A stretch of 64,000 bases of DNA from CAYGTK01 sp964352775 (GCA_964352775.1 CAYGTK010000003.1:1-64000), one strand, 5' to 3'. Positions 35,962 through 45,779 are shown, counted from the first letter of the stretch. Notes: a model not told the origin generated them from the sequence alone. Numbers and translations: made by a program.

Positions 35962-36783
35962 ATGCAAAACAACGGTCTCATTCGAATAGCAGTCATCTTC
36001 TTTTTAGTAGTGGCGCTTATCGGTTTTTTCTCTAACAGTATCTTCCTTACCATTCAGCCGGGTGAAAAAGGCATCATCTTCCAACGCTTTAGCGGCGGTT
36101 TGGATAAAGAGAATATTTACAGCCAAGGCTTTCACGTGATAGCCCCTTGGAACCGAATGATAATTTACTCTGTACGCGAAGAACAAATGGAGGAGAAAAT
36201 GGATGTTCTTTCTTCCAATGGGCTCTCTATTACGGTAGATATTTCAACTCGTTTTCACCCAACTTATAAAGCATTAGGCGATCTTCACGATGAATTTGGT
36301 GTTAATTATAAAAGCAGCTTAGTAGTTCCAGAAGTGCGTTCTGCAGTACGTGAAGTGGTAGGGCGTTTTAGCCCAGAAGAACTGTATAGCACCAAAAGAT
36401 CGGAAGTGGAGCAAGCAATTTTTGATAAAGTGACCAGTTCACTTAGCGATAACCACATTGAGCTGAAAGCATTGCTTATTCGTTCGGTAACCTTACCTAC
36501 TACCATCTCTGATGCAATCGAGCGTAAGCTGGAACAAGAGCAGCAATCAAAAGAATACGAGTTCCGCTTGATAAGAGAGCAGAAAGAGGCCCAGCGTAAA
36601 GAGATAGAAGCAGAAGGTATTAAGCGTTTCCAAGACATCGTTAGTCAAGGTATCAGCAAGAATTACTTACAATGGAAAGGAATTGAAGCCACACAGGAAT
36701 TAGCCAACTCTACCAATACTAAGGTGGTGGTTATCGGTAATTCTGACGATGGCTTGCCTCTCATTTTAGGCGGTGCTAACTAG
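35962..36783 (+). CDS. prohibitin-family (SPFH/band 7) membrane protein
   Basis: A 273-residue protein with an N-terminal membrane helix (about 8-27) and an SPFH domain (about 35-225): PGEKGIIFQRFSGG, SVREEQMEEKMDVLSSNGL, SAVREVVGRFSPEELYSTKR, then a charged coiled coil (EQEQQSKEYEFRLIREQKEAQ). Such proteins build ring scaffolds in the inner membrane and often partner FtsH, which is encoded about 4 kb away at 41017. It follows gldB by 2 bases and its stop overlaps the convergent M23 gene by 4 bases. Confidence 0.92.
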   Translation: MQNNGLIRIAVIFFLVVALIGFFSNSIFLTIQPGEKGIIFQRFSGGLDKENIYSQGFHVIAPWNRMIIYSVREEQMEEKMDVLSSNGLSITVDISTRFHPTYKALGDLHDEFGVNYKSSLVVPEVRSAVREVVGRFSPEELYSTKRSEVEQAIFDKVTSSLSDNHIELKALLIRSVTLPTTISDAIERKLEQEQQSKEYEFRLIREQKEAQRKEIEAEGIKRFQDIVSQGISKNYLQWKGIEATQELANSTNTKVVVIGNSDDGLPLILGGAN

Positions 36784-37304
36784 CGGCTAGCAAATTGCTC
36801 TGTAGGGTCTAGAAAGAACATTTTTCTGTGCCCTTGTGGTACGCTATCATCCCATCGCCAAGGGTAAGGGATGGGCGTAGCTATAGTATAATGCAAATGA
36901 TCGGGCTTGCCCGCAGCATTGCCTGTATTACCTACTGTGCCTATTTGTTGTCCCTTTTTAACTAACTGAAAGCGGCCAACTTCGTAGCTATCTAGGTGTG
37001 CATAGTAATGGAATCGCCATTTAGGACCTAATACGAGCACTATTTTTCCACCTGTTTTTCTATTGCCTACTGCAAATACCAATCCGTTGGTAGCTGCTAA
37101 TACGGGTGTGCCCTTTTTCGCGAATATATCAATGCCTTTGTGTGTGATAGAACGCCCCCAAGGGTGCGCCCAAAAAGACTTAGCGTTCCAATCGGCACTT
37201 GTAGCTCCTTGAACGGGTATAATGACCTTTTCGGGAACCAGGTACCCAAGAATGAAGACGAGGAATAGAACGGCAACAAAACGAAATAGGTAACGCATGG
37301 GCAA
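36780..37304 (-). CDS. M23-family zinc metallopeptidase
   Basis: A 174-residue protein with an N-terminal membrane anchor (about 6-24) and a LytM/M23 domain. The zinc ligands are visible as HKGIDIF (HxxxD), the YYAHL motif and HLHYTI (HxH). It should cleave peptide bridges in peptidoglycan, from the periplasmic face. The catalytic set is complete, so it is probably active, rather than a degenerate activator such as EnvC. Confidence 0.92.
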   Translation of the reverse strand: MPMRYLFRFVAVLFLVFILGYLVPEKVIIPVQGATSADWNAKSFWAHPWGRSITHKGIDIFAKKGTPVLAATNGLVFAVGNRKTGGKIVLVLGPKWRFHYYAHLDSYEVGRFQLVKKGQQIGTVGNTGNAAGKPDHLHYTIATPIPYPWRWDDSVPQGHRKMFFLDPTEQFASR

Positions 37305-37345
37305 TGGTTTTAATACTTAACGCCCATGCATTTATAAATCGTATG

Positions 37346-38695
37346 CTAGCAGCCCATATCGCTTTTAGATTGCTTGTCGTTGTTAGGGAAACACATGCCC
37401 GATGGCAGGCTACTTGGAGTGTAGCGCATTAAGTCAGGATCGCGCAATGCCGATTCTAAAAACTTAACCAGGTAATCAATTTCTATATCCGTTAAACCTA
37501 GTGGTTTAAAGTCCGCAGCTATCTGAGAGGCAGGTACGTCCGTGTTTTCAGCTACGCCATTATTCTTGTATTCTATCAATGAACGTAGGTTAGTAAAATT
37601 ACCACCATGACCATAAAATGGAGAGTCTTTTAGGTTATACAGCTGTGGCACCTTGAATTTGAACATATCTTCTGCTCTTCCGGTAAATCCTCCGCGGCCT
37701 TTTTTTGCTCCATCAGCATCTTTTGTGTCTGTGCCATAAATTCCTGGACCTTCAAGGTCATTCATTCCTAAGGCATAAAAAGCCATGCTGTTTAATGCTG
37801 GGCCGGTATGACAAGAGTTACATTGTGCCTTACCAAAGAATAAAAGAGCACCCTCTTTTTCTTCGTCATTCATTGCGCTTACATCTCCATCTAACCATTC
37901 TTGAAAAGGAGCTTCATTAGATAATATGCTACGCTCGAAAGCAGCAATAGATAAACCAACCGTTTCTTTAGTGTATCGTTCTTCTTTTGGTTTATCGCCA
38001 AATACGTTATCAAAAAGTGAACGATAACGTGGGTAAGAAAATAATTTAGTGGTATCAATATTCAACCTATGAACTGACATACCAGCGATAGCTTGTATCT
38101 CTACACCTTCGTAACCTAAGCTATTTACCGCTTTAGGCGTTCCTGGAGTCCAGCTTGCTTCGGTACCAGCGTTTAATCCCGTTGCACCAAATTGGCCATT
38201 CCATAATGTTACCGACTGATAAGCTGTGTTCATGGCCGATGGTGTACGTATAGGTTGTAAATCTAGCGAATCTAAGGGGTAAGCTGCGCTTGGGCTCCGG
38301 CCTTCGCCAGTCATACCAAAACCGTTACCGCCTTCACCCAATCCCTGCTTTAAGCATGCTTGAAAACCACCTTTTGCATGGTGGCAGCTAGCGCAAGAAA
38401 AGGTTTCCATACCTCCCACCAACTTAGGGTCTACTGCCAATGCTGATTCGTGAAACAGCATTTTCCCTAGTTCAATCTTATCTAAACTTAAAGGGTTTTT
38501 TGGATCCTGTGGAATGGAAAATAAATCTGTTTCGTCGGGAAGACGGAAAAAATCTAATGAATTTGTTGCCGATGCTTCCAGCAATGCGCTCTCTAAACGT
38601 TGGTCTAATTCCGACGGACCAGCTTCATCTTTAGAACAGCCGCTTAAGCCAAAAACTAATGCGATAAGGAGGGGGAGTGTAAAACGTGTATTCAT
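37346..38695 (-). CDS. di-heme cytochrome c peroxidase-like lipoprotein
   Basis: A 449-residue MauG/CcpA-type protein with a lipoprotein signal ending at Cys20 (FGLSGC). Two heme-binding motifs are present: CASCHHAKGG in the N-terminal third and CNSCHTGPALN in the middle. The signature LGKMLFHESALAVDP and a C-terminal FKVPQLYNLKDSPFYGHGG complete the family pattern. It would reduce H2O2 or act on a protein substrate at the envelope, probably tethered to the membrane. Confidence 0.92.
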   Translation of the reverse strand: MNTRFTLPLLIALVFGLSGCSKDEAGPSELDQRLESALLEASATNSLDFFRLPDETDLFSIPQDPKNPLSLDKIELGKMLFHESALAVDPKLVGGMETFSCASCHHAKGGFQACLKQGLGEGGNGFGMTGEGRSPSAAYPLDSLDLQPIRTPSAMNTAYQSVTLWNGQFGATGLNAGTEASWTPGTPKAVNSLGYEGVEIQAIAGMSVHRLNIDTTKLFSYPRYRSLFDNVFGDKPKEERYTKETVGLSIAAFERSILSNEAPFQEWLDGDVSAMNDEEKEGALLFFGKAQCNSCHTGPALNSMAFYALGMNDLEGPGIYGTDTKDADGAKKGRGGFTGRAEDMFKFKVPQLYNLKDSPFYGHGGNFTNLRSLIEYKNNGVAENTDVPASQIAADFKPLGLTDIEIDYLVKFLESALRDPDLMRYTPSSLPSGMCFPNNDKQSKSDMGC

Positions 38696-38825
38696 ATTAG
38701 CATCGATTTGTACAGCAAAGTAAGTCAGCTAAATGACAAATGCAAGATAAACACTACGGGAATACACGTAGAAACATTTTTTATGACCAAATGTTAGGTC
38801 AATATAGGTTTTCAGCCCTAAACCT

Positions 38826-38833
38826 TAACTTTG
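38826..38833 (+). promoter_or_regulatory. putative metF promoter -7 element (TAACTTTG)
   Basis: TAACTTTG matches TAnnTTTG and ends 18 bases before the metF ATG at 38852, within the spacer to the divergent peroxidase gene. No exact -33 box is seen. Confidence 0.5.
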
Positions 38834-38851
38834 CGGTCAATTTTAAATACT

Positions 38852-39808
38852 ATGAAAGTCGTAGACCTTCTTACTAAAGATGATAATACTATAGTCTCGT
38901 TCGAGATACTGCCTCCCTTAAAGGGTAAAAGTATCCAGGCGATATACGATATACTAGACCCTTTGATGGAGTTCAAACCCCCATTTATCAATGTTACTTA
39001 TCATCGATCAGAGTACATCTATAAAAAGATGCCCGGAGGTTATTTCAAAAAGGCGATCACTCGTAAACGCCCAGGTACTGTAGGTATCTGTACCTCCATA
39101 ATGAATCGCTATCAAGTAGAGGCAGTACCACACTTAACGTGTGGTGGTTTTACGGTAGAGGAAACGGAGGATGCCTTGGTTGACCTTTTCTATTTAGGTA
39201 TTAAGAATGTGTTGGCATTGCGCGGTGATGCTGTTAAATCAGAAAGCGCTTTCTCGCCAGACCCAGGGGGGCACCCATACGCTACAGAGTTGGTAAAACA
39301 GATAAGTGCAATGAACCAAGGGCACTATTTGGAAGAAGACCTTCGTAATCCTGTAAAGACTGATTTTTGCATTGGTGTGGCTGGTTACCCAGAGAAGCAT
39401 TTTGAGTCGCCGAATATGAAGACCGACCTGAAATACTTGAAGCAGAAGATAGATGAAGGTGGTGAATACATCGTTACACAGATGTTTTTCGATAACAAGA
39501 AGTATTTCGATTTTGTGAAAAGCTGTCGTGATGCTGGCATTACTGTGCCTATTATTCCAGGGTTAAAGCCTATTACCAAAAAGCGACAGTTAACTGTTCT
39601 ACCTCGTATTTTTCACGTTGACATACCTGATGAGCTAGAAGCGGCTATCCAAAAGTGTAAAGACGATAAAGAAGTAGAACGTGTTGGTATTGAGTGGGCT
39701 ATACAGCAATCGAAAGAATTGGCCGCTAGCTCAGAGGCACCTTGTTTGCACTATTACACCATGGGCCAAGTAAAGGTTATTTCTGAGATCGCCAGGGCGG
39801 TTATCTGA
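38852..39808 (+). CDS. metF: methylenetetrahydrofolate reductase
   Basis: A 318-residue flavoprotein with the TIM-barrel patterns VSFEILPPLKGKS, INVTYHRSEY and LALRGDAV, an IGVAGYPEKHFESPN segment and the YIVTQMFFDNKKYFDFV flavin/folate region. It reduces 5,10-methylene-THF to 5-methyl-THF for methionine synthesis. I use the ATG at 38852; a TTG at 38831 lies inside the putative promoter and is rejected. It ends one base before the stop of convergent birA. Confidence 0.96.
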   Translation: MKVVDLLTKDDNTIVSFEILPPLKGKSIQAIYDILDPLMEFKPPFINVTYHRSEYIYKKMPGGYFKKAITRKRPGTVGICTSIMNRYQVEAVPHLTCGGFTVEETEDALVDLFYLGIKNVLALRGDAVKSESAFSPDPGGHPYATELVKQISAMNQGHYLEEDLRNPVKTDFCIGVAGYPEKHFESPNMKTDLKYLKQKIDEGGEYIVTQMFFDNKKYFDFVKSCRDAGITVPIIPGLKPITKKRQLTVLPRIFHVDIPDELEAAIQKCKDDKEVERVGIEWAIQQSKELAASSEAPCLHYYTMGQVKVISEIARAVI

Positions 39809-40573
39809 TCAGATAATAAAGCCAACTTCTTTAAAAGCGTAAGCGGTTTTCTTATTGGGGTGTTGTATCACTAATCTGCCTGAGGTGTCTACCTCTGTAA
39901 TTATTCCTGTTAATTCTTCGCCATTCACTAGATACATTCTGCTTTGCTGAAAACCCAGTAGGTGGTGGTAGTATTTATCTGATAAAGCCCTCTGCTTGCC
40001 TTCTTTCAATTGTAAATAGTATTGTTCAATTGAAGAGGATAGATATTCGAATATTTTCTCAGGCCCTACTAACCTTTCACCTAAAGTAAATATGGAGGCT
40101 GCATTTTTTGTCTGTTCAGAAAACCGCTCTTGGTCTACATTTATTCCAACCCCTATAACGGAATCCGATAAATAGCTTCCCGAAATACTGTTCTCAATGA
40201 GAATGCCAGCTAACTTTTTATCGCTCACATAGATGTCGTTGGGCCATTTTATTAGCACGTTTTCTGTAGGTAGAAACTCTTGAACAGCATCACGAACCGC
40301 TAGGCTTACAGCCATATTCAGTTGAAATTGTCTGGCAGTTAGTAACCACTTTGGGAAAAAAATATAACTAGCGGTGAGGTTTTTACCCGCTTCAGCTTCC
40401 CAATTATTGCCATATTGTCCTTTTCCTTGCTGTTGGTGGTGTGCTATTATGGCAGTTCCCTCAACTGGCTTGGTTTTTGACAACAATCCTTTCGCATATT
40501 CATTCGTAGAGCTCACTTGCGATAGCTTATGGCAAACCTTTCCTGTGAACAGCGTGTTAAAGGGTTTATACAA
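39809..40573 (-). CDS. birA: biotin--[acetyl-CoA carboxylase] ligase
   Basis: A 254-residue enzyme with the biotin/AMP loop region HQQQGKGQYGNNWEA and the core motif KWPNDIYVSDKKLAGILIENS. The C-terminal SH3-like domain is at about 205-250. It lacks an N-terminal helix-turn-helix, so it is a biotinylating enzyme without repressor activity. It starts with TTG at 40573; no closer ATG keeps the N-terminal strand. It is divergent from rsfS. Confidence 0.93.
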   Translation of the reverse strand: MYKPFNTLFTGKVCHKLSQVSSTNEYAKGLLSKTKPVEGTAIIAHHQQQGKGQYGNNWEAEAGKNLTASYIFFPKWLLTARQFQLNMAVSLAVRDAVQEFLPTENVLIKWPNDIYVSDKKLAGILIENSISGSYLSDSVIGVGINVDQERFSEQTKNAASIFTLGERLVGPEKIFEYLSSSIEQYYLQLKEGKQRALSDKYYHHLLGFQQSRMYLVNGEELTGIITEVDTSGRLVIQHPNKKTAYAFKEVGFII

Positions 40574-40620
40574 AAGATGAGTAGCTTTGTGAGGTTTATT
40601 TTGAAGTTTAAAAAAACGAT

Positions 40621-41004
40621 TTGAGTACTAAGGTAAAAGGAACTACCAAGAAGGTGAAGAAAAACGAACTGACTGCTGCAATTGTAGAAGCCATGAGCGA
40701 CCGCAAAGCAGAGGATATTGTCAGTCTTGACCTAACTGGAATTCAAGACGCTGTAGCCGACCATTTCGTTATCTGTCATGCCACTGCAACTACGCAGGTG
40801 AATTCTATTGCCGAGCACATTGTGGATGAAGTAAAGGATAAACTGAACGATCGCCCTTGGAATAAGTCGGGCTTTAAAAACTGCGAATGGGTATTATTAG
40901 ATTATGTGGATGTCGTGGTCCACGTATTTCTGAAAGATAGCCGAGACTTCTATCAACTAGAAGATCTTTGGAGCGATGCCGTACGAACAAACCACGATGT
41001 GTAA
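40621..41004 (+). CDS. rsfS: ribosome silencing factor RsfS
   Basis: A 127-residue protein with IVEAMSDRKAEDIVSLDLTGI, DHFVICHATATTQVNSIAEHI and EWVLLDYVDVVVHVFLKDSRDFYQLEDLW, the complete RsfS/Iojap pattern. It binds uL14 on the large subunit and blocks subunit joining in starved cells. The start is TTG at 40621, since the next ATG (near residue 25) would cut into the conserved helix. It precedes ftsH by 12 bases. Confidence 0.94.
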   Translation: MSTKVKGTTKKVKKNELTAAIVEAMSDRKAEDIVSLDLTGIQDAVADHFVICHATATTQVNSIAEHIVDEVKDKLNDRPWNKSGFKNCEWVLLDYVDVVVHVFLKDSRDFYQLEDLWSDAVRTNHDV

Positions 41005-41016
41005 TACAAGAATGAA

Positions 41017-43068
41017 ATGAGTCAAGAGCAAAATAAACCCCAGGGAAAATTCCCGATGCCTAAAAAACCAAAGTTCAATTATTATTGGATCTATGGTATT
41101 GTGGCATTAGTTATCATTGGCCTTCAGCTGTTCAGCCTAGGTGGTGGTAAAAAACAAATAGGCCAAAACGAGTTTTACGTAATGCTGAAAGAAGGCGACG
41201 TAGAAAAGGTGGCGGTGATCAATAACCGCCAAGTTGAGGTGTACATTAAGGATGATGCCTTAGGTAAGGATAAGTATAAGGACTTAGAAGAAGGGTTTAA
41301 CAGTACTGTTCAAGGTAAGCATCAATACGAATTTGAAGTAAGCTCAATTGAGAACTTCGAAAAGCGATTGGATGCTATTTATAAAGAACAAGGCTTGTCG
41401 TACGGTGACCAACCTGCTTATGAAACGGAGACCCGTTCATACTGGTATAAAGAGATAATAGGCTGGCTGGTATTAGTAGCCCTGTTCATTGGGTTATGGG
41501 TGTTGATCATGCGCCGAGTAGGCGGCGGTGGTGGTGGCCCAGGTGGGCAGATATTCAACATCGGTAAGTCAAAAGCATTATTATTCGACCAAGATAAAGT
41601 GACCACTACCTTTAAAGATGTTGCTGGATTGGATGAAGCCAAGGAAGAGGTTATGGAAGTGGTAGACTTCTTAAAAAATCCTAAGAAATACACCGCTTTA
41701 GGTGGTAAAATACCGAAAGGAGTCTTATTAGTAGGCCCTCCGGGAACAGGTAAAACTTTGATGGCAAAGGCCGTTGCTGGTGAAGCAAAGGTACCTTTCT
41801 TCTCTATCTCAGGTTCTGATTTTGTGGAGATGTTCGTTGGGGTTGGTGCATCACGGGTGCGAGACCTATTTAAGCAAGCCCGTGAGAAAGCACCGTGTAT
41901 CATCTTTATTGACGAGATAGATGCCATTGGCCGTGCCCGTGGAAGAAATGTAATGCAAGGAAACGATGAGCGAGAAAACACCTTGAACCAGTTGTTGGTT
42001 GAAATGGATGGTTTTGGTGGCGATAGTGGTGTTATCATCATTGCAGCAACAAACCGCCCTGATGTATTAGATAGCGCATTGCTTCGTCCAGGGCGTTTCG
42101 ACAGACAGATCTCTATTGATAAGCCAGATATTGTTGGTCGTGAGCAGATATTAAAAGTTCACTTGAAACCCATTAAGGTTGCACCAGATATTAGTGCTAA
42201 GAAATTGGCTACCCAAACTCCAGGTTTTGCTGGAGCTGAATTAGCTAACCTTTGTAATGAAGCGGCTTTGATAGCTGCACGTCGCGATAAGAAAGCGGTG
42301 GACATGCAAGATTTCCAAGATGCTATTGACCGCGTTATTGGTGGGTTGGAGAAAAAGAACAAGCTTATTACCCCAGAGGAGAAAAAAGCTATTGCATACC
42401 ATGAGGCAGGTCACGCCATTTGTGGTTGGTTCTTAGAACATGTTGATCCATTGGTAAAGGTTACCATCGTTCCGCGTGGAATGGCAATGGGCTACGCCCA
42501 GTATCTTCCTAAAGAAAAGAACTTGACCCGTACGGAAGAGTTGCTTGACAGAATGTGTATGGCCCTAGGTGGTCGCGCTGCTGAGAAGATCATTTTTGAT
42601 AAGATAAGTACTGGTGCACAGAGCGACTTGGATAGCGTAACCAAAATGGCTTATGGCATGGTTACCATATATGGCTTGAACGAAAAGGTGGGTAATGTAT
42701 CGTTCTACGATATGAACAACCAAAACAATTTCACCAAGCCTTACTCAGAAGAAACAGGTCAGTTGATAGATAGCGAGGTGCGTAAGATGATAGAGGGCCA
42801 ATACCAAAGAGCAATTGCCTTATTGCACGACAAGCGCGATCAACTAAATATTGTTGCCAACGAGCTTTTGGAGAAAGAAGTGATATTTAAGGATGACTTG
42901 GAGCGCCTAGTAGGTAAACGACCATTTGCTGAAGACATGAACAACCCAATAGACGCAGCACTTAGCAGCTCTAATGGGCATTCTAACGGCGAAAATGGAA
43001 CGGGTGAAGAGGTAAAAGCTTCAGAAGAGTCTACCAAGCCAGATGAGGTGACCGATACTCCTTCGTAA
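41017..43068 (+). CDS. ftsH: ATP-dependent zinc metalloprotease FtsH
   Basis: A 683-residue membrane protease. Two membrane helices (about 23-40 and 145-165) bracket a periplasmic domain. The AAA module has GPPGTGKT (Walker A), FIDEIDAI (Walker B) and an SRH with RPGRFDRQI. The protease domain carries HEAGH and a downstream conserved acidic ligand region ([10 protein letters not shown]). It degrades misfolded membrane proteins and regulators. A Ser/Glu-rich tail ends the protein, and a strong terminator follows. Confidence 0.97.
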   Translation: MSQEQNKPQGKFPMPKKPKFNYYWIYGIVALVIIGLQLFSLGGGKKQIGQNEFYVMLKEGDVEKVAVINNRQVEVYIKDDALGKDKYKDLEEGFNSTVQGKHQYEFEVSSIENFEKRLDAIYKEQGLSYGDQPAYETETRSYWYKEIIGWLVLVALFIGLWVLIMRRVGGGGGGPGGQIFNIGKSKALLFDQDKVTTTFKDVAGLDEAKEEVMEVVDFLKNPKKYTALGGKIPKGVLLVGPPGTGKTLMAKAVAGEAKVPFFSISGSDFVEMFVGVGASRVRDLFKQAREKAPCIIFIDEIDAIGRARGRNVMQGNDERENTLNQLLVEMDGFGGDSGVIIIAATNRPDVLDSALLRPGRFDRQISIDKPDIVGREQILKVHLKPIKVAPDISAKKLATQTPGFAGAELANLCNEAALIAARRDKKAVDMQDFQDAIDRVIGGLEKKNKLITPEEKKAIAYHEAGHAICGWFLEHVDPLVKVTIVPRGMAMGYAQYLPKEKNLTRTEELLDRMCMALGGRAAEKIIFDKISTGAQSDLDSVTKMAYGMVTIYGLNEKVGNVSFYDMNNQNNFTKPYSEETGQLIDSEVRKMIEGQYQRAIALLHDKRDQLNIVANELLEKEVIFKDDLERLVGKRPFAEDMNNPIDAALSSSNGHSNGENGTGEEVKASEESTKPDEVTDTPS

Positions 43069-43087
43069 TTAGCACGATAAATAGACT

Positions 43088-43125
43088 AAAAAGCCGTTAT
43101 CCTTTTAGGGTAGCGGCTTTTTTTA
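43088..43125 (+). terminator. intrinsic terminator after ftsH
   Basis: Arms AAAAAGCCGTTATCC (43088-43102) and GGGTAGCGGCTTTTT (43108-43122) pair over 15 positions with two wobbles; the loop is TTTTA, and more T follows. It ends 11 bases before the lpxH start, so lpxH needs its own promoter or read-through. Confidence 0.85.
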
Positions 43126-43135
43126 TTTTTACGGC

Positions 43136-43888
43136 GTGAGCAACAGAACACACACTTACTTTATTTCGGATGTACACTTGGGCGTGCCTAGTTTAAAAGC
43201 TAGTCACGATAGGGAACGGCTATTGCTAAAATTTCTAACTGAAATAGAACACAACGCTAAAGAACTCTACATAGTAGGCGACCTATTTGATGCTTGGATA
43301 GAGTACAAATATGCCGTGCCTAAAGGCTTTGTGCGTGTACTAGGTAAACTAGCAGAGCTTCGGGATAAAGGTCTACCTATTCATTTCTTTACTGGTAATC
43401 ACGACTTGTGGATGAACGGTTACTTCCAAGAAGAGCTAGATATTCCTGTTTACGATGAGCCTATTACTATCACTTTAGGTGATAAGAAGGTACTGGTAGG
43501 TCATGGTGATGGGCTAGGACCAAACGACAAAGGCTATAAGCGGATGAAAAAAATATTCCGAAACCCGACCTGCCAATGGCTGTTTCGCCAGTTGCATCCA
43601 GATATTGGCATAAGACTTGCTTCATACTTTTCTAGGAGAAGTAGATATGGTGGTGGCGAACAGTTGGAGAAATTTGAAGGAGCAGAAAAGGAATGGCTGT
43701 ATCAGTATTGCCAACGCAAGTTGGAGACCGAGCAGTTCGACTATTTTGTATTTGGTCATCGCCATTTACCGCTCGACCTAGAGCTTAAAGGAAATAGCCG
43801 CTATATAAACCTTGGAGATTGGTTACATTACAACACATATGCAGTATTTAATGGCGCATCGCTGGAACTTAAGTATTACAAGGGTTAG
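43136..43888 (+). CDS. lpxH: UDP-2,3-diacylglucosamine diphosphatase
   Basis: A 250-residue calcineurin-like phosphoesterase with the metal-binding series DVHLG, GDLFDAW, TGNHD, GHGDG and FGHRH. This is the LpxH arrangement of the lipid A pathway: it cleaves UDP-2,3-diacylglucosamine to lipid X. The start is GTG at 43136. The protein is peripheral to the inner membrane. The next gene overlaps its 3' end by about 38 bases. Confidence 0.92.
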   Translation: MSNRTHTYFISDVHLGVPSLKASHDRERLLLKFLTEIEHNAKELYIVGDLFDAWIEYKYAVPKGFVRVLGKLAELRDKGLPIHFFTGNHDLWMNGYFQEELDIPVYDEPITITLGDKKVLVGHGDGLGPNDKGYKRMKKIFRNPTCQWLFRQLHPDIGIRLASYFSRRSRYGGGEQLEKFEGAEKEWLYQYCQRKLETEQFDYFVFGHRHLPLDLELKGNSRYINLGDWLHYNTYAVFNGASLELKYYKG

Positions 43889-44675
43889 CCTTATAGGTCT
43901 TCTGTTGCTGGGTAGTTTTATTGCTGCATTTGCACAGAACGAATACAAGCTGATAAAGAAAGTACCGCTTAAAGGTGTGTACATGACCACCGACCGCTTC
44001 GGCTTTTGCTATGTAGTGAACGGAAAGAACCAAGCCCTGAAAATTGATAATAAAGGCGAGATAAGTAAGTACTACGACATCAATGTGTTTGGTGATATAA
44101 GTGTGCTAGATGCTACCAACCCATTGCGAGTGCTGCTATTTTTCGAGGGATATGCCACCGTAGTTATACTGGATAGAACAATGACCGAAAAGGTGCGGAT
44201 GCCATTATTCGAGCGTGGTTTCAACCCCATTGAAGCCATCAGTAGTTCGCAAGACAATAATATATGGGTATACGACGCGGTAGAATTTCGATTAAAAAAA
44301 TTGAATGACGACTTACGAGTAATTGTAAAAAGTGAAGACTTATCGATGCAGTTAGGCACTATACTCTCGCCTAATTTCATGCTGCAGCGCGACAACTACT
44401 TGTACGTGAACGACCCTGAGAAGGGCATATTCATTTTCGACTTATTCGGCACCTATGTGAAGACCATACCTATTATGGGACTGGTCGATTTTCAAAAATT
44501 CGGACAGAAGCTGGTTTATTTTCAAGAAGGTAAACTATATACATACGACCTGTTAACCTTGAAAACCCAAGAAATAGCACTTCCCATCTCCGACAGCCCT
44601 ATTATTGATGCTCATATACAGCAGGGGATGCTCTACGTCTTACACAAAAATGGGTTAGCTTTGTACGCTTACTAG
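43851..44675 (+). CDS. secreted beta-rich protein of unknown function
   Basis: A protein of about 274 residues with a signal peptide (LIGLLLLGSFIAAFAQ). The mature part is a series of short beta-strand units with motifs such as FGFCYVVNGKNQALKID, NNIWVYDAVEFRLKKLND and YLYVNDPEKGIFIFDLFGTYVK, suggesting a propeller-like fold. I choose the ATG at 43851; an upstream ATG at 43812 is in frame but only adds residues overlapping lpxH. Proteins of this type next to lpxH and prfA occur in Bacteroidota; their function is unknown. Confidence 0.75.
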   Translation: MAHRWNLSITRVSLIGLLLLGSFIAAFAQNEYKLIKKVPLKGVYMTTDRFGFCYVVNGKNQALKIDNKGEISKYYDINVFGDISVLDATNPLRVLLFFEGYATVVILDRTMTEKVRMPLFERGFNPIEAISSSQDNNIWVYDAVEFRLKKLNDDLRVIVKSEDLSMQLGTILSPNFMLQRDNYLYVNDPEKGIFIFDLFGTYVKTIPIMGLVDFQKFGQKLVYFQEGKLYTYDLLTLKTQEIALPISDSPIIDAHIQQGMLYVLHKNGLALYAY

Positions 44676-44699
44676 CAGTACATTTCAGCACAATTCTCT

Positions 44700-45779
44700 A
44701 TGGATCTTTTAGGTAAATTAGAACAACTATTTTTTCGTTCGCAAGAAGTGGAACGGCTACTTGGTGACCCCAATGTAGTGAGCGATATGCCACGCTTTTT
44801 AAAGCTAAGCAAGGAGTATAAAGACCTTGGAAAGTTAGTAGAAGCCTACCAAGAGTATAAAGACGTAGTGAGTAACATCGCCAACAACAAAGAACTTCTT
44901 GCCAATGAGAAGGACGATGAAATGCGCGACATGGTGAAGATGGAGCTGGATGAACTAGTTCCCCGCAAGGAGGAGATGGAAGAAGAGATCCGCATACTTC
45001 TAATACCAAAAGACCCCGAAGACGATAAGAACTGCATACTGGAAATACGTGCAGGAACAGGTGGTGATGAGGCCAGTATATTTGTTGGCGACCTGTATCG
45101 CATGTACACTTACTATTTAGACAAGGAAGGTTGGAAATACGAAACCATGAATCTGACGGAAGGTACATCGGGTGGGTTTAAAGAGATAGTAGTAGAAATA
45201 ACGGGCGAGGGCGCTTACGGCTTCATGAAATATGAAAGCGGCGTACACCGTGTGCAACGTGTTCCAGCAACAGAATCACAAGGCAGGGTGCATACTTCAG
45301 CGGCTTCAGTCGCCGTACTTCCTGAAGCGGAAGATGTGGATATAGAGGTGAAGATGTCTGATATTAAAGTAGATACTTACCGAGCGAGTGGTGCAGGTGG
45401 TCAGCACGTAAACAAGACAGAATCGGCGGTGCGCTTTACCCACTTACCAAGTGGTATTGTGGTAGAATGTCAGCAAGAACGTTCGCAGTTAAAAAACCGC
45501 GAAACAGCCATGAAAATGCTACGTACCCGTCTCTACGAGCGCGCCCTGTCGGAACACAACGCAGGGATAGCAGAAAAAAGGAAGTCTTTAGTTTCTACAG
45601 GAGACCGCTCCGCAAAAATTCGTACTTACAACTACCCCCAAGGTCGCATGACCGACCACCGCATCAACCTGACCATGTATAACCTTGGCGACGTAATGAA
45701 CGGCAACATCGGCGATATTATCAAGGCACTACAAGTAGCCGAGAATGCGGAGAAGCTGAAAGAGGGTGGATTGGCGTAG
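44700..45779 (+). CDS. prfA: peptide chain release factor 1
   Basis: A 359-residue class I release factor. The peptidyl-hydrolysis motif GAGGQHVNKTE is near residue 230, and the RF1 codon-recognition tripeptide PAT sits in RVPATESQGRVHTSA. It releases polypeptides at UAA and UAG. Start ATG at 44700 gives the standard length. It is followed by a spacer of 123 bases before a T9SS cargo gene. Confidence 0.97.
   Translation: MDLLGKLEQLFFRSQEVERLLGDPNVVSDMPRFLKLSKEYKDLGKLVEAYQEYKDVVSNIANNKELLANEKDDEMRDMVKMELDELVPRKEEMEEEIRILLIPKDPEDDKNCILEIRAGTGGDEASIFVGDLYRMYTYYLDKEGWKYETMNLTEGTSGGFKEIVVEITGEGAYGFMKYESGVHRVQRVPATESQGRVHTSAASVAVLPEAEDVDIEVKMSDIKVDTYRASGAGGQHVNKTESAVRFTHLPSGIVVECQQERSQLKNRETAMKMLRTRLYERALSEHNAGIAEKRKSLVSTGDRSAKIRTYNYPQGRMTDHRINLTMYNLGDVMNGNIGDIIKALQVAENAEKLKEGGLA

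Noticed and set aside
41418..42041. Long open frame antisense to ftsH (minus strand)
   Set aside because: It lies wholly opposite conserved AAA motifs, has low-complexity Ser/Pro/Thr composition and no start context; it is a shadow of ftsH codon usage.
44698..45168. 156-codon frame antisense to prfA
   Set aside because: It is opposite conserved RF1 sequence, with Cys/His/Leu-rich composition and no plausible domain.
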